A program made the translations under genes and the position numbers. Of a stretch of DNA of 57,563 bases, positions 35,013-43,255 are shown in pieces (positions within the stretch are counted from its first letter, which is position 1; every line of letters starts with the position of its first letter). The stretch lies in assembly GCA_963639765.1 (NCBI GenBank), contig CAVHXA010000012.1, positions 1 through 57,563 on the forward strand. The letters run 5' to 3'. Below the pieces are notes generated by a model. The model was not told the DNA's origin and made no database searches. It was given only the letters and a program-made list of their open reading frames with translations. The stretch is from CAVHXA01 sp963639765 (GTDB lineage: Bacteria > Bacillota > Clostridia > Oscillospirales > Oscillospiraceae).

Positions 35013-36371
35013 ATGACAAAGCGATTTTCATATCTGCTGCTTTGTGCGGCACTGTTGCTCGGGCTGACGGTTTCGGCCTATGCCCAGGTACCATCCTCTG
35101 GCAGTGAGGCAATTCTGGATTTCATCGCCAGCCACGAAGGCTTGAGTACTACGGTTATCTGGTCAGGCGGGTATGCCTATATCGGCTACGGAAACCAATG
35201 CAATGCGGCAGACTATCCAAACGGGATTACACAGGAACAGGCACGGGCCCTGCTCAGCCAAACCGTACAGAGCATTGCGGATGTTCTTTCGGCACGGCTG
35301 AACCGCTACGGAGTAGAAGTTACCCAAAACCAGTTCGACGCGCTGCTTAGCTTTACCTATAACTTTGGGACCGGCTGGCTGTATGGCGATTCCACGCTGT
35401 TTCAGCTTGTGTTTTCCGGAGGCCTGAGCTGCACTGCACAGGATCTGGTCAGCGCCTGGGGCAAATGGTGTCATATAGGAACAACAGTCAGTTCAAATCT
35501 GGCAAACCGCCGAGCCAGCGAGCTGCGAATTTTTCTTTACGGGGATTACAGCGGACAGAATTCCGGTGCTGTTTCCTGGGTTAGCGATGCAGCCGCCGAC
35601 GGCGGTGTTCGATTTTCGTTGAACACCGGTGACGGAAGTACCGCGGTGAAGAATCTGAACGCTGCAGAGCCCGAGCCAACCGTGGAGCCCGAACCAACCG
35701 TGGAGCCCGAACCAACCGTGGAACCCGAGCCAACCGTGGAGCCCAAGCCAACCGTAGAGCCCGAGCCAACCGTAGAGCCCGAACCAACTGTATCACCCGT
35801 ACCAGGCGCAGAGCCGGAAGGCGAGGCAGAGCCGATACAGATAGCCGGTTCCGTTACCAGCACGCTGGTTCGTTTCACAGACGTAAATCAGCAGGACTGG
35901 TTTTTTGAAAACGTCACGGAAATGGCAAATCTTGGCGTAATTAATGGCTATGATGACGAAACCTTTCGTCCGAACGGATATATTACCTGCGGTGAAGCGT
36001 TAAAGCTGGTTCTCGTGGTTACCGGCAGGGTACAGATATCCGCCGGCAGCAATGGTCACTGGGCTGGCATCTATCTGAATGCGGCAATCAGTCAGGGGAT
36101 ACTGGAGCAGGGAGATGTAATCAGTCTGGATAATCCGATTACCCGACGTTTTCTGGCCAAGCTGGTTGCCGGCGCCATGCATGTAAATACACAGGGGGTT
36201 GAATCGCCTTTTGTCGACACGCAGGATGTCCATGCCGCAGCTCTGTACCAAATCGGCATACTTCAGGGAAGCACCAACAGTGCCGGTCAGCTGGTCTACG
36301 ACCCTTCCGGTCTTGTAACTCGTGCGCAGATGGCGGCAATTATCTGGCGCATCAATGCGCTTGGCGTTTAG
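35013..36371 (+). CDS. Secreted GH24-lysozyme-like protein with EPTVEP repeats and SLH domains
   Basis: A 452-residue exported protein. Regions in order: signal peptide (1-24, ending SAYA); a phage-lysozyme-like domain (about 30-175) with ASHEGLS, YAYIGYGNQ, and a C-terminal NLANRRASELRIFLYG segment; a linker of seven EPTVEP-type hexapeptides (about 219-260); and three SLH-like segments (about 288-452) that would anchor it to secondary cell-wall polymer. Glu42 aligns with the catalytic Glu of T4-type lysozymes, but the usual Asp and Thr appear replaced (Trp50/Ser51 and Tyr56). It may be a weak enzyme or a wall-binding protein. A bidirectional terminator follows. Confidence 0.8.
   Translation: MTKRFSYLLLCAALLLGLTVSAYAQVPSSGSEAILDFIASHEGLSTTVIWSGGYAYIGYGNQCNAADYPNGITQEQARALLSQTVQSIADVLSARLNRYGVEVTQNQFDALLSFTYNFGTGWLYGDSTLFQLVFSGGLSCTAQDLVSAWGKWCHIGTTVSSNLANRRASELRIFLYGDYSGQNSGAVSWVSDAAADGGVRFSLNTGDGSTAVKNLNAAEPEPTVEPEPTVEPEPTVEPEPTVEPKPTVEPEPTVEPEPTVSPVPGAEPEGEAEPIQIAGSVTSTLVRFTDVNQQDWFFENVTEMANLGVINGYDDETFRPNGYITCGEALKLVLVVTGRVQISAGSNGHWAGIYLNAAISQGILEQGDVISLDNPITRRFLAKLVAGAMHVNTQGVESPFVDTQDVHAAALYQIGILQGSTNSAGQLVYDPSGLVTRAQMAAIIWRINALGV
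35667..35792 (+). repeat. Seven tandem 18-bp repeats encoding (EPxPTV)n
   Basis: Seven in-frame copies of gagcccgaaccaaccgtg with few substitutions encode the Pro/Glu-rich linker between the lysozyme-like and SLH parts. Perfect 18-base phasing makes the copy number likely to vary by slippage without frameshift. Confidence 0.9.
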
Positions 36372-36433
36372 ATATTCAAAAATCCCGGAGCCTTAGGGCG
36401 GTGCTCGTAAAACAGTAAAATAGCATTTTGCGG

Positions 36434-36461
36434 AAAAGGCATGATTTCGGTCATGCCTTTT
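36434..36461. terminator. Bidirectional rho-independent terminator
   Basis: AAAAGGCATGA and TCATGCCTTTT form a stem around TTTCGG, with additional GCGG/CCGC pairing outside (36430-36465). A- and T-runs on the two sides let it work for both the lysozyme-like gene (+) and the lipoprotein gene (-). Confidence 0.7.
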
Positions 36462-36618
36462 CCGCGTTCATCAGTTCATCCACGGGAATGAAGAGTCAAG
36501 TCCAAAATTGTGTGTAGATTTCTTCAGGCACGGTGTGCAAGAAGGCACATTGGCCGCTTGATAACAAAGCTGCACAGATGGGAGCAACAGCGGCACAAAG
36601 AGATCCTATCGGCATAGC

Positions 36619-37977
36619 TCAGCACTTCGTCGATAATTTCTGGCTTGCCAAGACATAGGGCCTCCGCAGCTTTGCAAAGTCAGATTTTGCTGTGCTCTGT
36701 GTAGAGTTATCCTGGCGGCTCATGTCGCCAGACTGCTGCATCCATAGAACAACGGCCAGACGCACCACTTGATCCCCTTGTCTGGTAATCTCCAGAGAGA
36801 GGCGGGAGAGAAGTGAGTCATCATCGTCAAGGATAGTCTGATTCCAGTCATAATAAATCTCGGCGTCACTGTCGCTTGATGCCTCGAAGCGGATCGGCTC
36901 TCCGTACTGGAGCACCATTTTCTCCATCAGAAGGTCTGCACAATGCTGAAGCTTCTGAGGATCATATTGCCCCGTTCCAACACACAGATACCATTTTTGA
37001 GTGCTTACCGATTGTATAAATACAGGCGTTAACAGAAAATCTGTGCCGTTCAGGTTCGTGGAAAACCAGAGCTCTGGATCAACAATATCCGGTCCAGGCA
37101 GAGCGGAGATGCCATAAAAAGCAGGCATATCTGTTTCTTTGCCCCAGGGTGCACCGGGCAGCTCATAATAATCCTGAACAAACCCCTGCTCGTGAACCCG
37201 GACCATCAGTCCGTCAAGGTCTAAAGGAGCAATGATGTCATCTTCGGTTGCCTGCCATTCATCCAGGGGAAGCTGTACAGTAGGCTCCGTCTCCACAACG
37301 GGAGAGAAGATAAAGTGGATGACCAGTTCCTTGAGCTGATAGTTCGGGCTGTCGTAGTCACAATAAACCAGTACAATCCTTGTGCCATTCGCATCCCAGC
37401 ACCAATCATATTGGAATCCATATTGCAGGTTGCTGTTTTTTGGTGTTTCCACTGCCCCAAAAGCAGTTTCCAGAGCATTTTTCAGCAGGTTTGCATCATC
37501 TGCCGTGTAGTTTTGAATGTCTATGCTGACGCTATTTAAGCCCTCGTCACAAAAGCCAAAGGTAAGGACAGCTTCCAGGTTTAGATCAAAGCAGGTGATC
37601 TGCACTGTCTCTGGCTGGGTGACGTAATAAGAAGCGGTTTTGCTGTCTTGCGTTGGGATGATCTGCTCGATGGTGTCCGGCATTCCACTGGCTCTGGCAG
37701 CGGTCTTTTTGTAGTTGTTTTTCTGAAAACTGAATGTATTTGACGGCACAAATTGTAACGGTGCAGATTGGTGCACTTCCTCCAAGGTCGTATCCCGGCA
37801 GACAACGGTTCCGCCAAGGCAAATACCCTGAGCGGAAACCGTGACTCCGCTCTCCGGCGCGGTGGATACCGATTCAGTTCCGCACCCGCTTACAAGGACA
37901 ATCAGGAACACAGCAGCCAGGATGGAACGGATATAGCTGTTGATACGAATAGTAAAATACTTCATAATCATAGGCAT
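36619..37977 (-). CDS. Putative lipoprotein of unknown function
   Basis: A protein of about 452 residues with an N-terminal hydrophobic segment and a lipobox-like LVSGC (Cys at about residue 32), so probably a membrane-anchored lipoprotein. The remainder (about 420 residues) is acidic and rich in Thr/Asp/Glu, with no recognised domain. A region near residues 130-230 alternates short beta-like segments. Three closely spaced ATG codons (MPMIMKYF) are possible starts, none with a clear ribosome-binding site. Base composition is more AT-rich than the neighbouring conserved genes, suggesting accessory origin. Function not recognised. Confidence 0.6.
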   Translation of the reverse strand: MPMIMKYFTIRINSYIRSILAAVFLIVLVSGCGTESVSTAPESGVTVSAQGICLGGTVVCRDTTLEEVHQSAPLQFVPSNTFSFQKNNYKKTAARASGMPDTIEQIIPTQDSKTASYYVTQPETVQITCFDLNLEAVLTFGFCDEGLNSVSIDIQNYTADDANLLKNALETAFGAVETPKNSNLQYGFQYDWCWDANGTRIVLVYCDYDSPNYQLKELVIHFIFSPVVETEPTVQLPLDEWQATEDDIIAPLDLDGLMVRVHEQGFVQDYYELPGAPWGKETDMPAFYGISALPGPDIVDPELWFSTNLNGTDFLLTPVFIQSVSTQKWYLCVGTGQYDPQKLQHCADLLMEKMVLQYGEPIRFEASSDSDAEIYYDWNQTILDDDDSLLSRLSLEITRQGDQVVRLAVVLWMQQSGDMSRQDNSTQSTAKSDFAKLRRPYVLASQKLSTKC

Positions 37978-38026
37978 AATAGGTAAAATTGTAAGAAAAC
38001 TTTGGGAAACAAGAGTTAACTTGCTG

Positions 38027-38929
38027 TTAACTCAAGCTTCCTGCTACTATATTTGAATAAATATCATATTCTGAACCTCCATAGCGAAATGTTGTACCGA
38101 TTCTATAATATCCTACGCCGTAAATTTGGAAAGCCAGCCCTGAGTATTCGTTATTAAACAGAGAATAATCATCATAAGTAATATATGTATTGGCGGTAAC
38201 TGAAGAACATATATTTTCTCTCTCATAATATGGGCCATATTCATCAATTTGACTTAAATCAGACAGATTCCGTGAGCACTGACCATATAGATAGGTATAA
38301 AACACATAATCACTTAATCCGCTCGTTGACGTAAAACGGTAACGCACAGTGTTTGGAATATATGCGTATCCATAAGCGTCATAATTTGTTAATGAATAGG
38401 AATAGTATGTAGCCCTAAAATCTATGGTAAGAGACTCATCAAAGTAAACAGAATCTGTCCAACTTCTACTCGTTCCGGCGTTTGGAGCATTCAATAGGTA
38501 AGCAGTCCTATTGCTACTCAAAGGGTCCAAAGATATGGAAGTGCTAATTTCATTTATATAGCCCAAATTAACCCACTCTGAAATAGTATCTTGGTTAACA
38601 GTTCCGGTTAATGATTCAGTTCCATCTTTGGATCTGACTAAAGGAATTAGACAGCTAGATTCCATATCATTAGAGACGGAATCTTTTTCTTGTACAATCG
38701 CATTTTTAGAGAAGCCGTAATATGCTCTTACCAGTTCGTTTCCATCTTCAGCTTTAACCGATAATGAAATCGGGATGAGATATATCGGTTCAATATAAAT
38801 ATCGAATTCATTTTCTTGCAGGTAATCTGTCAATGTGTACGTTTTAGTTGGAGTATCAGCAAAAACACCTGCTGTCAAAACCAAAATAATAGCCATTACC
38901 AGTGCAGCTGTTTCTGTATGCTTTTTCAT
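38027..38929 (-). CDS. Secreted protein of unknown function
   Basis: A 300-residue exported protein with a signal peptide (positive KKH, hydrophobic core to about residue 22, AGVFA cleavage region). It is rich in Tyr, Ser, Asn and Thr, with segments such as FRATYYSYSLTNYDAYGYAY predicted as beta strands. No cysteine pair pattern, catalytic motif or anchor is seen. AAAGGGG lies 8 bases before the ATG. It is markedly AT-richer than the rest of the window, with its own strong promoter about 225 bases upstream. Probably an accessory surface or secreted protein; function not recognised. Confidence 0.6.
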   Translation of the reverse strand: MKKHTETAALVMAIILVLTAGVFADTPTKTYTLTDYLQENEFDIYIEPIYLIPISLSVKAEDGNELVRAYYGFSKNAIVQEKDSVSNDMESSCLIPLVRSKDGTESLTGTVNQDTISEWVNLGYINEISTSISLDPLSSNRTAYLLNAPNAGTSRSWTDSVYFDESLTIDFRATYYSYSLTNYDAYGYAYIPNTVRYRFTSTSGLSDYVFYTYLYGQCSRNLSDLSQIDEYGPYYERENICSSVTANTYITYDDYSLFNNEYSGLAFQIYGVGYYRIGTTFRYGGSEYDIYSNIVAGSLS

Positions 38930-39509
38930 TAATTAAACCCCTTTCGCAGTCCTGTTTGTTTTTACAAAGCAAAAGGCGCATCCCACCCCAGAGCAAAGGG
39001 CGAAACGCGCCGTGAGAAAGTGCGTGTTTGTTTATCCGGGCAGCACAAGGGGACAGGCTGCGCCTGCCTCGTGGAACCGTTCTGATTGTGCGCGTCGATT
39101 TCATTTTGTCAAGCCCCCTTCGCGAATTATCCGAGGGTTTTGAATATACCAATATAAGTATACCAGATGAAGTGGAAAAATGCAATTAAAAATCGTGGAA
39201 AAGTGTGGATGCGTATTTTTGATGCAGGCTACACCAGGCCTCCGGCTGAAAAGCTGCCGCCCTGCCTTCTTCCCACATATACTACGCCTTTTCAGCATTT
39301 TGAAATTCCATCATTTCAAAAGAGAATGACAGAGATATCCCTGCTTATTCTTGCAGCAACCAATCGGCTATATCGTGAATTTCGATTCCTTCATAGCTAT
39401 ATTGGGGATGTTTAGCCGAATGCCGTATGTTCGTTTGTTTTCCAATCCTGCCTAACAGATGCCGTAATTTGTAATTTTTGATGGATTACTGTCTTACGAG
39501 CACTCTGCT
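38930..39509. other. 580-base intergenic region without a convincing gene
   Basis: It holds a promoter (39155-39183) for the secreted protein, a long leader, a GC-rich hairpin near 38973-39018 (GGCGC..GCGCC with TTTTG after it on the - strand, possibly an attenuator), and a small TTTTGAAAT/ATTTCAAAA hairpin at 39298-39321. Short open frames on both strands lack ribosome-binding sites or overlap the start of the secreted-protein gene. Confidence 0.5.
39155..39183 (-). promoter_or_regulatory. Promoter for the secreted protein gene
   Basis: On the - strand, TTGCAT (39178-39183) and TATACT (39155-39160) are spaced by 17 bases. The predicted leader is about 220 nt, unusually long for this window. 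Confidence 0.6.
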
Positions 39510-40379
39510 TTAGATCCGGGATTTGTTTAAGACAGCTTTTTTGGGCCAGGCGGACCAGAGCGTAACGGCAGCGATTACAATGGCGCCGCCGATGAGTGCA
39601 AACACGCCGGGGGCCTCACCGTCGATCAAAAATACCCATAATGGATTCAAAAGCGGTTCTGCCGCACCAAGCAGGCAGCAGGCCAGGGCCGGACAATGTT
39701 GTGTAGACAGGACATACAGCACATAGGGAATACCAAGCTGTACCACACCCAAAACCAGCAGGCAGCCAACCACTTCGGCGTTGACGGGTGCTTCGGTGAA
39801 AAAGGTGAAGGGAACTCCCACGGCGGCGGTAAACAGCTGGCCCAGCAGGGCGCCGCCCATCCGTTCTGCTGCTGTGGCTCTGGGTGTGATGAGATACATT
39901 GTGGCCATGGTTATGCCGGCCGTAATGGCAACACAGTTGCCGGCCAAACTGCCTGCATTGAGCTCATCGAAAAAGAACAGAGAGATACCCGCAATGGTAA
40001 AACAGACAACCACGATATCACGCGGCAGAATTTTCTGATGAAAAAACAATACAGAAAACAGCAGAATAAACACCGGACTGGTGAACTGCAGCACAATGGC
40101 GTTTGCGGCCGTGGTCAGCTTGTTCGCAATCACAAAGCATAAAAATGTAAGACTCATAAACACGCCGATAGCCAGACTTTTTCTGGTGATTTTGAACGGA
40201 GTACGGCTGATGAGAACATATCCGCCTACCACACAGGCTGCAATCAAGCTGCGCCAGCCGGCGATAGCAAAGGCGTTCCAGGGAATGTGGCGGATAAAAA
40301 TGCCGGCGATGCTCCAGAGAACAGCACAAACAAGCATCTGCAGTGTTGCAGTTCTTTTTTGGGCAGGCGTACTGGTCAT
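39510..40379 (-). CDS. EamA-family (DMT superfamily) transporter
   Basis: A 289-residue membrane protein with ten predicted hydrophobic helices in two five-helix halves (EamA repeats, about 10-140 and 150-280). Typical features are AVLWSIAGIFIRHIP at the start and a Pro-containing ACCLLGAAEPLLNPLWVFL segment near helix 9. Members export amino acids, nucleosides or other metabolites; the substrate is unknown. It has GGAGG upstream of the ATG and its own promoter (40412-40440). It appears to be a single-gene unit. Confidence 0.85.
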   Translation of the reverse strand: MTSTPAQKRTATLQMLVCAVLWSIAGIFIRHIPWNAFAIAGWRSLIAACVVGGYVLISRTPFKITRKSLAIGVFMSLTFLCFVIANKLTTAANAIVLQFTSPVFILLFSVLFFHQKILPRDIVVVCFTIAGISLFFFDELNAGSLAGNCVAITAGITMATMYLITPRATAAERMGGALLGQLFTAAVGVPFTFFTEAPVNAEVVGCLLVLGVVQLGIPYVLYVLSTQHCPALACCLLGAAEPLLNPLWVFLIDGEAPGVFALIGGAIVIAAVTLWSAWPKKAVLNKSRI

Positions 40380-40411
40380 ACGGACGTTCCTCCAAATCAG
40401 ATATCGATCTT

Positions 40412-40440
40412 ATGCTAGCAGAACAGGGGCAGGAAAACAA
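40412..40440 (-). promoter_or_regulatory. Promoter of the EamA transporter gene
   Basis: On the - strand, TTGTTT (40435-40440) and TAGCAT (40412-40417) are spaced by 17 bases, about 35 bases upstream of the start codon. Confidence 0.5.
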
Positions 40441-40448
40441 TACAGCAG

Positions 40449-40484
40449 GCCGCCGAAGAATTGACTCTCCGGCGGCACTTTTTT
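40449..40484 (+). terminator. Terminator-like hairpin in unexpected orientation
   Basis: GCCGCCG (40449-40455) pairs with CGGCGGC (40470-40476), followed on the + strand by ACTTTTTT. The surrounding genes are on the - strand, so as a canonical terminator it would act on antisense transcription. On the - strand it is preceded, not followed, by the homopolymer, and may still end the nrdD transcript weakly. Confidence 0.45.
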
Positions 40485-40521
40485 AGGGAATTTTATGGGT
40501 CAGCGTGCTGCCTGCACCACA

Positions 40522-42882
40522 TCAGGACACTTCGCTGAGATATCGGCGAATAGGTCCGGCTCCGGCCACCAGTTGAGCCGGATCTCCCGGCAAAACCAGT
40601 GTGGGTGCCTGCTTTACACCATATGCAGTGGTTAGATCCGGGTTTTCTTCAGCGTCGATTACCTGATAGGTAATTCCGGCGCGATCCAAAAGGGCTTTTG
40701 CGGTTTTGCAGTTGGGGCAGGTTTTTGTAGTAAAGAGCATGGGCTGTTGTGCAGCGGCATGGGTCTGAGGAGCCGGTTCATGGTCATCGTGCTGACCAAC
40801 AGGCATGGTGCGGGAGGCGGACAGATCATAAACCTTTCGTTCTTTGAATTCCTGAATCTTGCCGTCGTTCCAGTTTTGAACAGGGCGGTAGTAGCCGGTG
40901 ATGCGGCTGTAGACCTCAGCAGGTTCAGAGCAATAGGGACAGGTAAACTGTTCACCGCTCAGGTAGCCATGATTTTTGCATACGGAATAGGTAGGAGAAA
41001 GCGTATAATAGGGCAGCTTGTAGTTTTCGGCAATGGTGCGGACAAGCTTGGCTGCGGCTTTCCAGTTGGGAAGCTTTTCGCCCAGAAATGCATGGAAGAC
41101 TGTGCCGGAGGTATACAGTGTCTGCAGATCATCCTGAATATCAAGTGCTGCAAAGATATCCTGCGTAAAGGAGACCGGAAGGTGCGAGGAATTGGTATAA
41201 TACGGCGTATTGCCATTTTCGGTGGCGGTGATGATATCCGGATAGGCGGACTTGTCGTGTTTGGCCAGACGATAGCAGGTGGACTCAGCCGGTGTTGCCT
41301 CGAGGTTATAGAGGTCGCCGTATTGCTCTTGATAGTCACTCAGACGTTCACGCATGTGGTTGAGCACTTTTTTGGTAAATTCCTGACTTGCGGGATCGGT
41401 CAGATCATGGCCAAGCCATTTTGCATTGAGGCAGGCCTCGTTCATACCGACAAGGCCAATTGTGGAAAAGTGGTTCTCAAAAGTACCCAGGTAATACTTG
41501 GTGTAGGGATACAGACCCGCATCAAGAAGCCTGGTGATGACATTTCGTTTGATTTTCAGACTGCGAGCCGAAAGATCCATGATTTTATCGAGCTGGACAA
41601 AGAATTCATCTTCGGTTTCAGAAAGATAAGCGAGTCTTGGCATGTTGATGGTAACCACACCGATCGAACCGGTGGACTCGCCGCTGCCGAAGAAACCGCC
41701 GGATTTACGCCGAAGCTCGCGCAGATCCAGACGCAGACGGCAGCACATGCTGCGCACATCGCTGGGCTCCATGTCTGAGTTGATGTAGTTGGAGAAGTAT
41801 GGAGTGCCGTATTTGGAGGTCATTTCAAAGAGAAGACGATTGTTTTCCGTATCAGACCAGTCGAAATTCTTTGTAATGGAGTAGGTTGGAATCGGGTATT
41901 GAAAACCGCGTCCGTTTGCATCGCCTTCAAGCATGATATCGATAAAGGCCCGGTTGACCACATCCATTTCAGCCTGACAGTCGCGGTAGCAGAAGTCACG
42001 CTCCTTGCCGCCTACGATGCAGGGCTGGTCAGCAAGATCGGGCGGAACAACCCAGTCCAGCGTTATATTGCTGAAGGGTGCCTGTGTGCCCCAGCGGCTG
42101 GGTGTATTCACGCCAAAGACAAAGCTCTGGATGCATTGCTTTACTTCTTTGTAGGTGAGATTGTCAACCTTTACGAAGGGGGCAAGATAAGTATCAAACG
42201 AAGAGAAGGCCTGTGCCCCGGCCCATTCGTTTTGCATGATACCAAGGAAGTTGACCATCTGATTGCAGAGTGTAGAAAGGTGGCTGGCCGGCGAAGAGGT
42301 AATCTTCCCGGGAATTCCAAGACCCTGCTCAATAAGCTGCTTCAGGCTCCAGCCTGCGCAATATCCTGTGAGCATACTCAGATCATGCAGATGAATGGCA
42401 CAGCTGCGGTGCGCATCTGCTATTTCCTTGTCATAGATTTCAGAGAGCCAGTAGTTGGCTGTTATGGCACCGGAGTTTGACAGAATCAAACCGCCAACGG
42501 AGTAGGTTACAGTAGAGTTTTCCTTTACTCGCCAGTCGTTGATGTCAACATAGCTGTTGACCAGTTCTTTATAGTCGAGCATGGTTGTGCTGAGATTGCG
42601 GATTTTTTCACGCTGTTTGCGATAGAGGATATAGGCCTTGGCAACATCATCGTAACCGGCCTGGATTAAAACAGTTTCGGCGCTGTCCTGGATGTCTTCT
42701 ACCGAGATGCGATCGTCGCGGATTTTTGGCTCAAAGTCGGCGGTGACCTTCAGCGCCAGAAAATCAATGATGTTTGGGTGGTAGTTATGGCCTGTAGCGT
42801 CAAAGGCTTTGGTCAGGGCCGCACTGATTTTGCTGATATCAAATTCGGCAATTTTGCCGTCACGCTTTAATACCTGGTACAT
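40522..42882 (-). CDS. nrdD: Anaerobic ribonucleoside-triphosphate reductase with C-terminal redoxin domain
   Basis: A 786-residue class III ribonucleotide reductase. Domains: N-terminal ATP-cone (about 1-90, MYQVLKRDGKIAEF...), the ten-stranded barrel with MNEACLN and related motifs, a zinc site (CKNHG...CPYC), the glycyl-radical segment NWNDGKIQEFKER (Gly about 674), and then a fused redoxin domain (about 713-786) with a CPNC redox pair. The redoxin fusion suggests the enzyme takes electrons from its own redoxin rather than from formate. The ATG at 42882 has AAAGGGA upstream. It has its own promoter with two NrdR-box-like sites. Confidence 0.95.
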   Translation of the reverse strand: MYQVLKRDGKIAEFDISKISAALTKAFDATGHNYHPNIIDFLALKVTADFEPKIRDDRISVEDIQDSAETVLIQAGYDDVAKAYILYRKQREKIRNLSTTMLDYKELVNSYVDINDWRVKENSTVTYSVGGLILSNSGAITANYWLSEIYDKEIADAHRSCAIHLHDLSMLTGYCAGWSLKQLIEQGLGIPGKITSSPASHLSTLCNQMVNFLGIMQNEWAGAQAFSSFDTYLAPFVKVDNLTYKEVKQCIQSFVFGVNTPSRWGTQAPFSNITLDWVVPPDLADQPCIVGGKERDFCYRDCQAEMDVVNRAFIDIMLEGDANGRGFQYPIPTYSITKNFDWSDTENNRLLFEMTSKYGTPYFSNYINSDMEPSDVRSMCCRLRLDLRELRRKSGGFFGSGESTGSIGVVTINMPRLAYLSETEDEFFVQLDKIMDLSARSLKIKRNVITRLLDAGLYPYTKYYLGTFENHFSTIGLVGMNEACLNAKWLGHDLTDPASQEFTKKVLNHMRERLSDYQEQYGDLYNLEATPAESTCYRLAKHDKSAYPDIITATENGNTPYYTNSSHLPVSFTQDIFAALDIQDDLQTLYTSGTVFHAFLGEKLPNWKAAAKLVRTIAENYKLPYYTLSPTYSVCKNHGYLSGEQFTCPYCSEPAEVYSRITGYYRPVQNWNDGKIQEFKERKVYDLSASRTMPVGQHDDHEPAPQTHAAAQQPMLFTTKTCPNCKTAKALLDRAGITYQVIDAEENPDLTTAYGVKQAPTLVLPGDPAQLVAGAGPIRRYLSEVS

Positions 42883-42956
42883 GGTAAGATTCCCTTTCTG
42901 CGCAGGCTTTGCCGTGCAGTACATCACGCAGTGACTGCAGTGCGGCAAGCATGTAT

Positions 42957-42985
42957 ATCATAGCAGAGCTGTCGTAAAAAATCAA
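42957..42985 (-). promoter_or_regulatory. Promoter of nrdD
   Basis: On the - strand, TTGATT (42980-42985) and TATGAT (42957-42962) are spaced by 17 bases, about 75 bases upstream of the nrdD start. The NrdR-like boxes lie directly upstream of the -35 element. Confidence 0.65.
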
Positions 42986-43255
42986 GCAGGAAAAACATAT
43001 ATATTGTGTAAGAATAAAAAACACACACAAGATGTTGTGGGTGCATCCTGGAACCCGTAGGAAATGGGCATTTGCACACAGGATATGGGCCGCAGGACTG
43101 CTGACCGACCGGTATTAAGGCAGCACTGCAGCATGCAACAGGCGGATTGGCGAGAAATTCCGTACCACATATTTGCTGTGACAAAGCCACATTTTTTGCA
43201 GCGAATTTGCGGGGGTGAATGTCAAAGCCCGCAGAATCAATTGTGCGGTGCTGCT
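42986..43255. other. Intergenic region between nrdG and nrdD
   Basis: Apart from the nrdD promoter and NrdR-like boxes, about 215 bases (43041-43255) hold no recognisable gene. No strong terminator for nrdG was seen; a short GCGGG/CCCGC hairpin near 43208 has no T-run. Confidence 0.45.
42994..43040 (-). promoter_or_regulatory. Pair of NrdR-box-like sites upstream of nrdD
   Basis: On the - strand, CCACAACATCTTGTGT (43025-43040) and ACACAATATATATGTT (42994-43009) each match about 13 of 16 positions of the NrdR box pattern acaCwATATaTwGtGt. The gap is 15 bases, so the centres are 31 bp apart (three helical turns), as known for NrdR box pairs. NrdR itself is not in the window. Confidence 0.6.

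Noticed and set aside
35013..36371. Phage endolysin / prophage remnant
   Set aside because: The protein has a signal peptide and SLH anchors, and no holin, structural or integrase gene is nearby.
38856..39104. Small open frame (about 82 codons, Arg/Ser-rich) upstream of the secreted-protein gene, with AGGGGG before its ATG
   Set aside because: It overlaps the beginning of the secreted-protein gene and includes the leader hairpin; composition and overlap suggest non-coding leader DNA.
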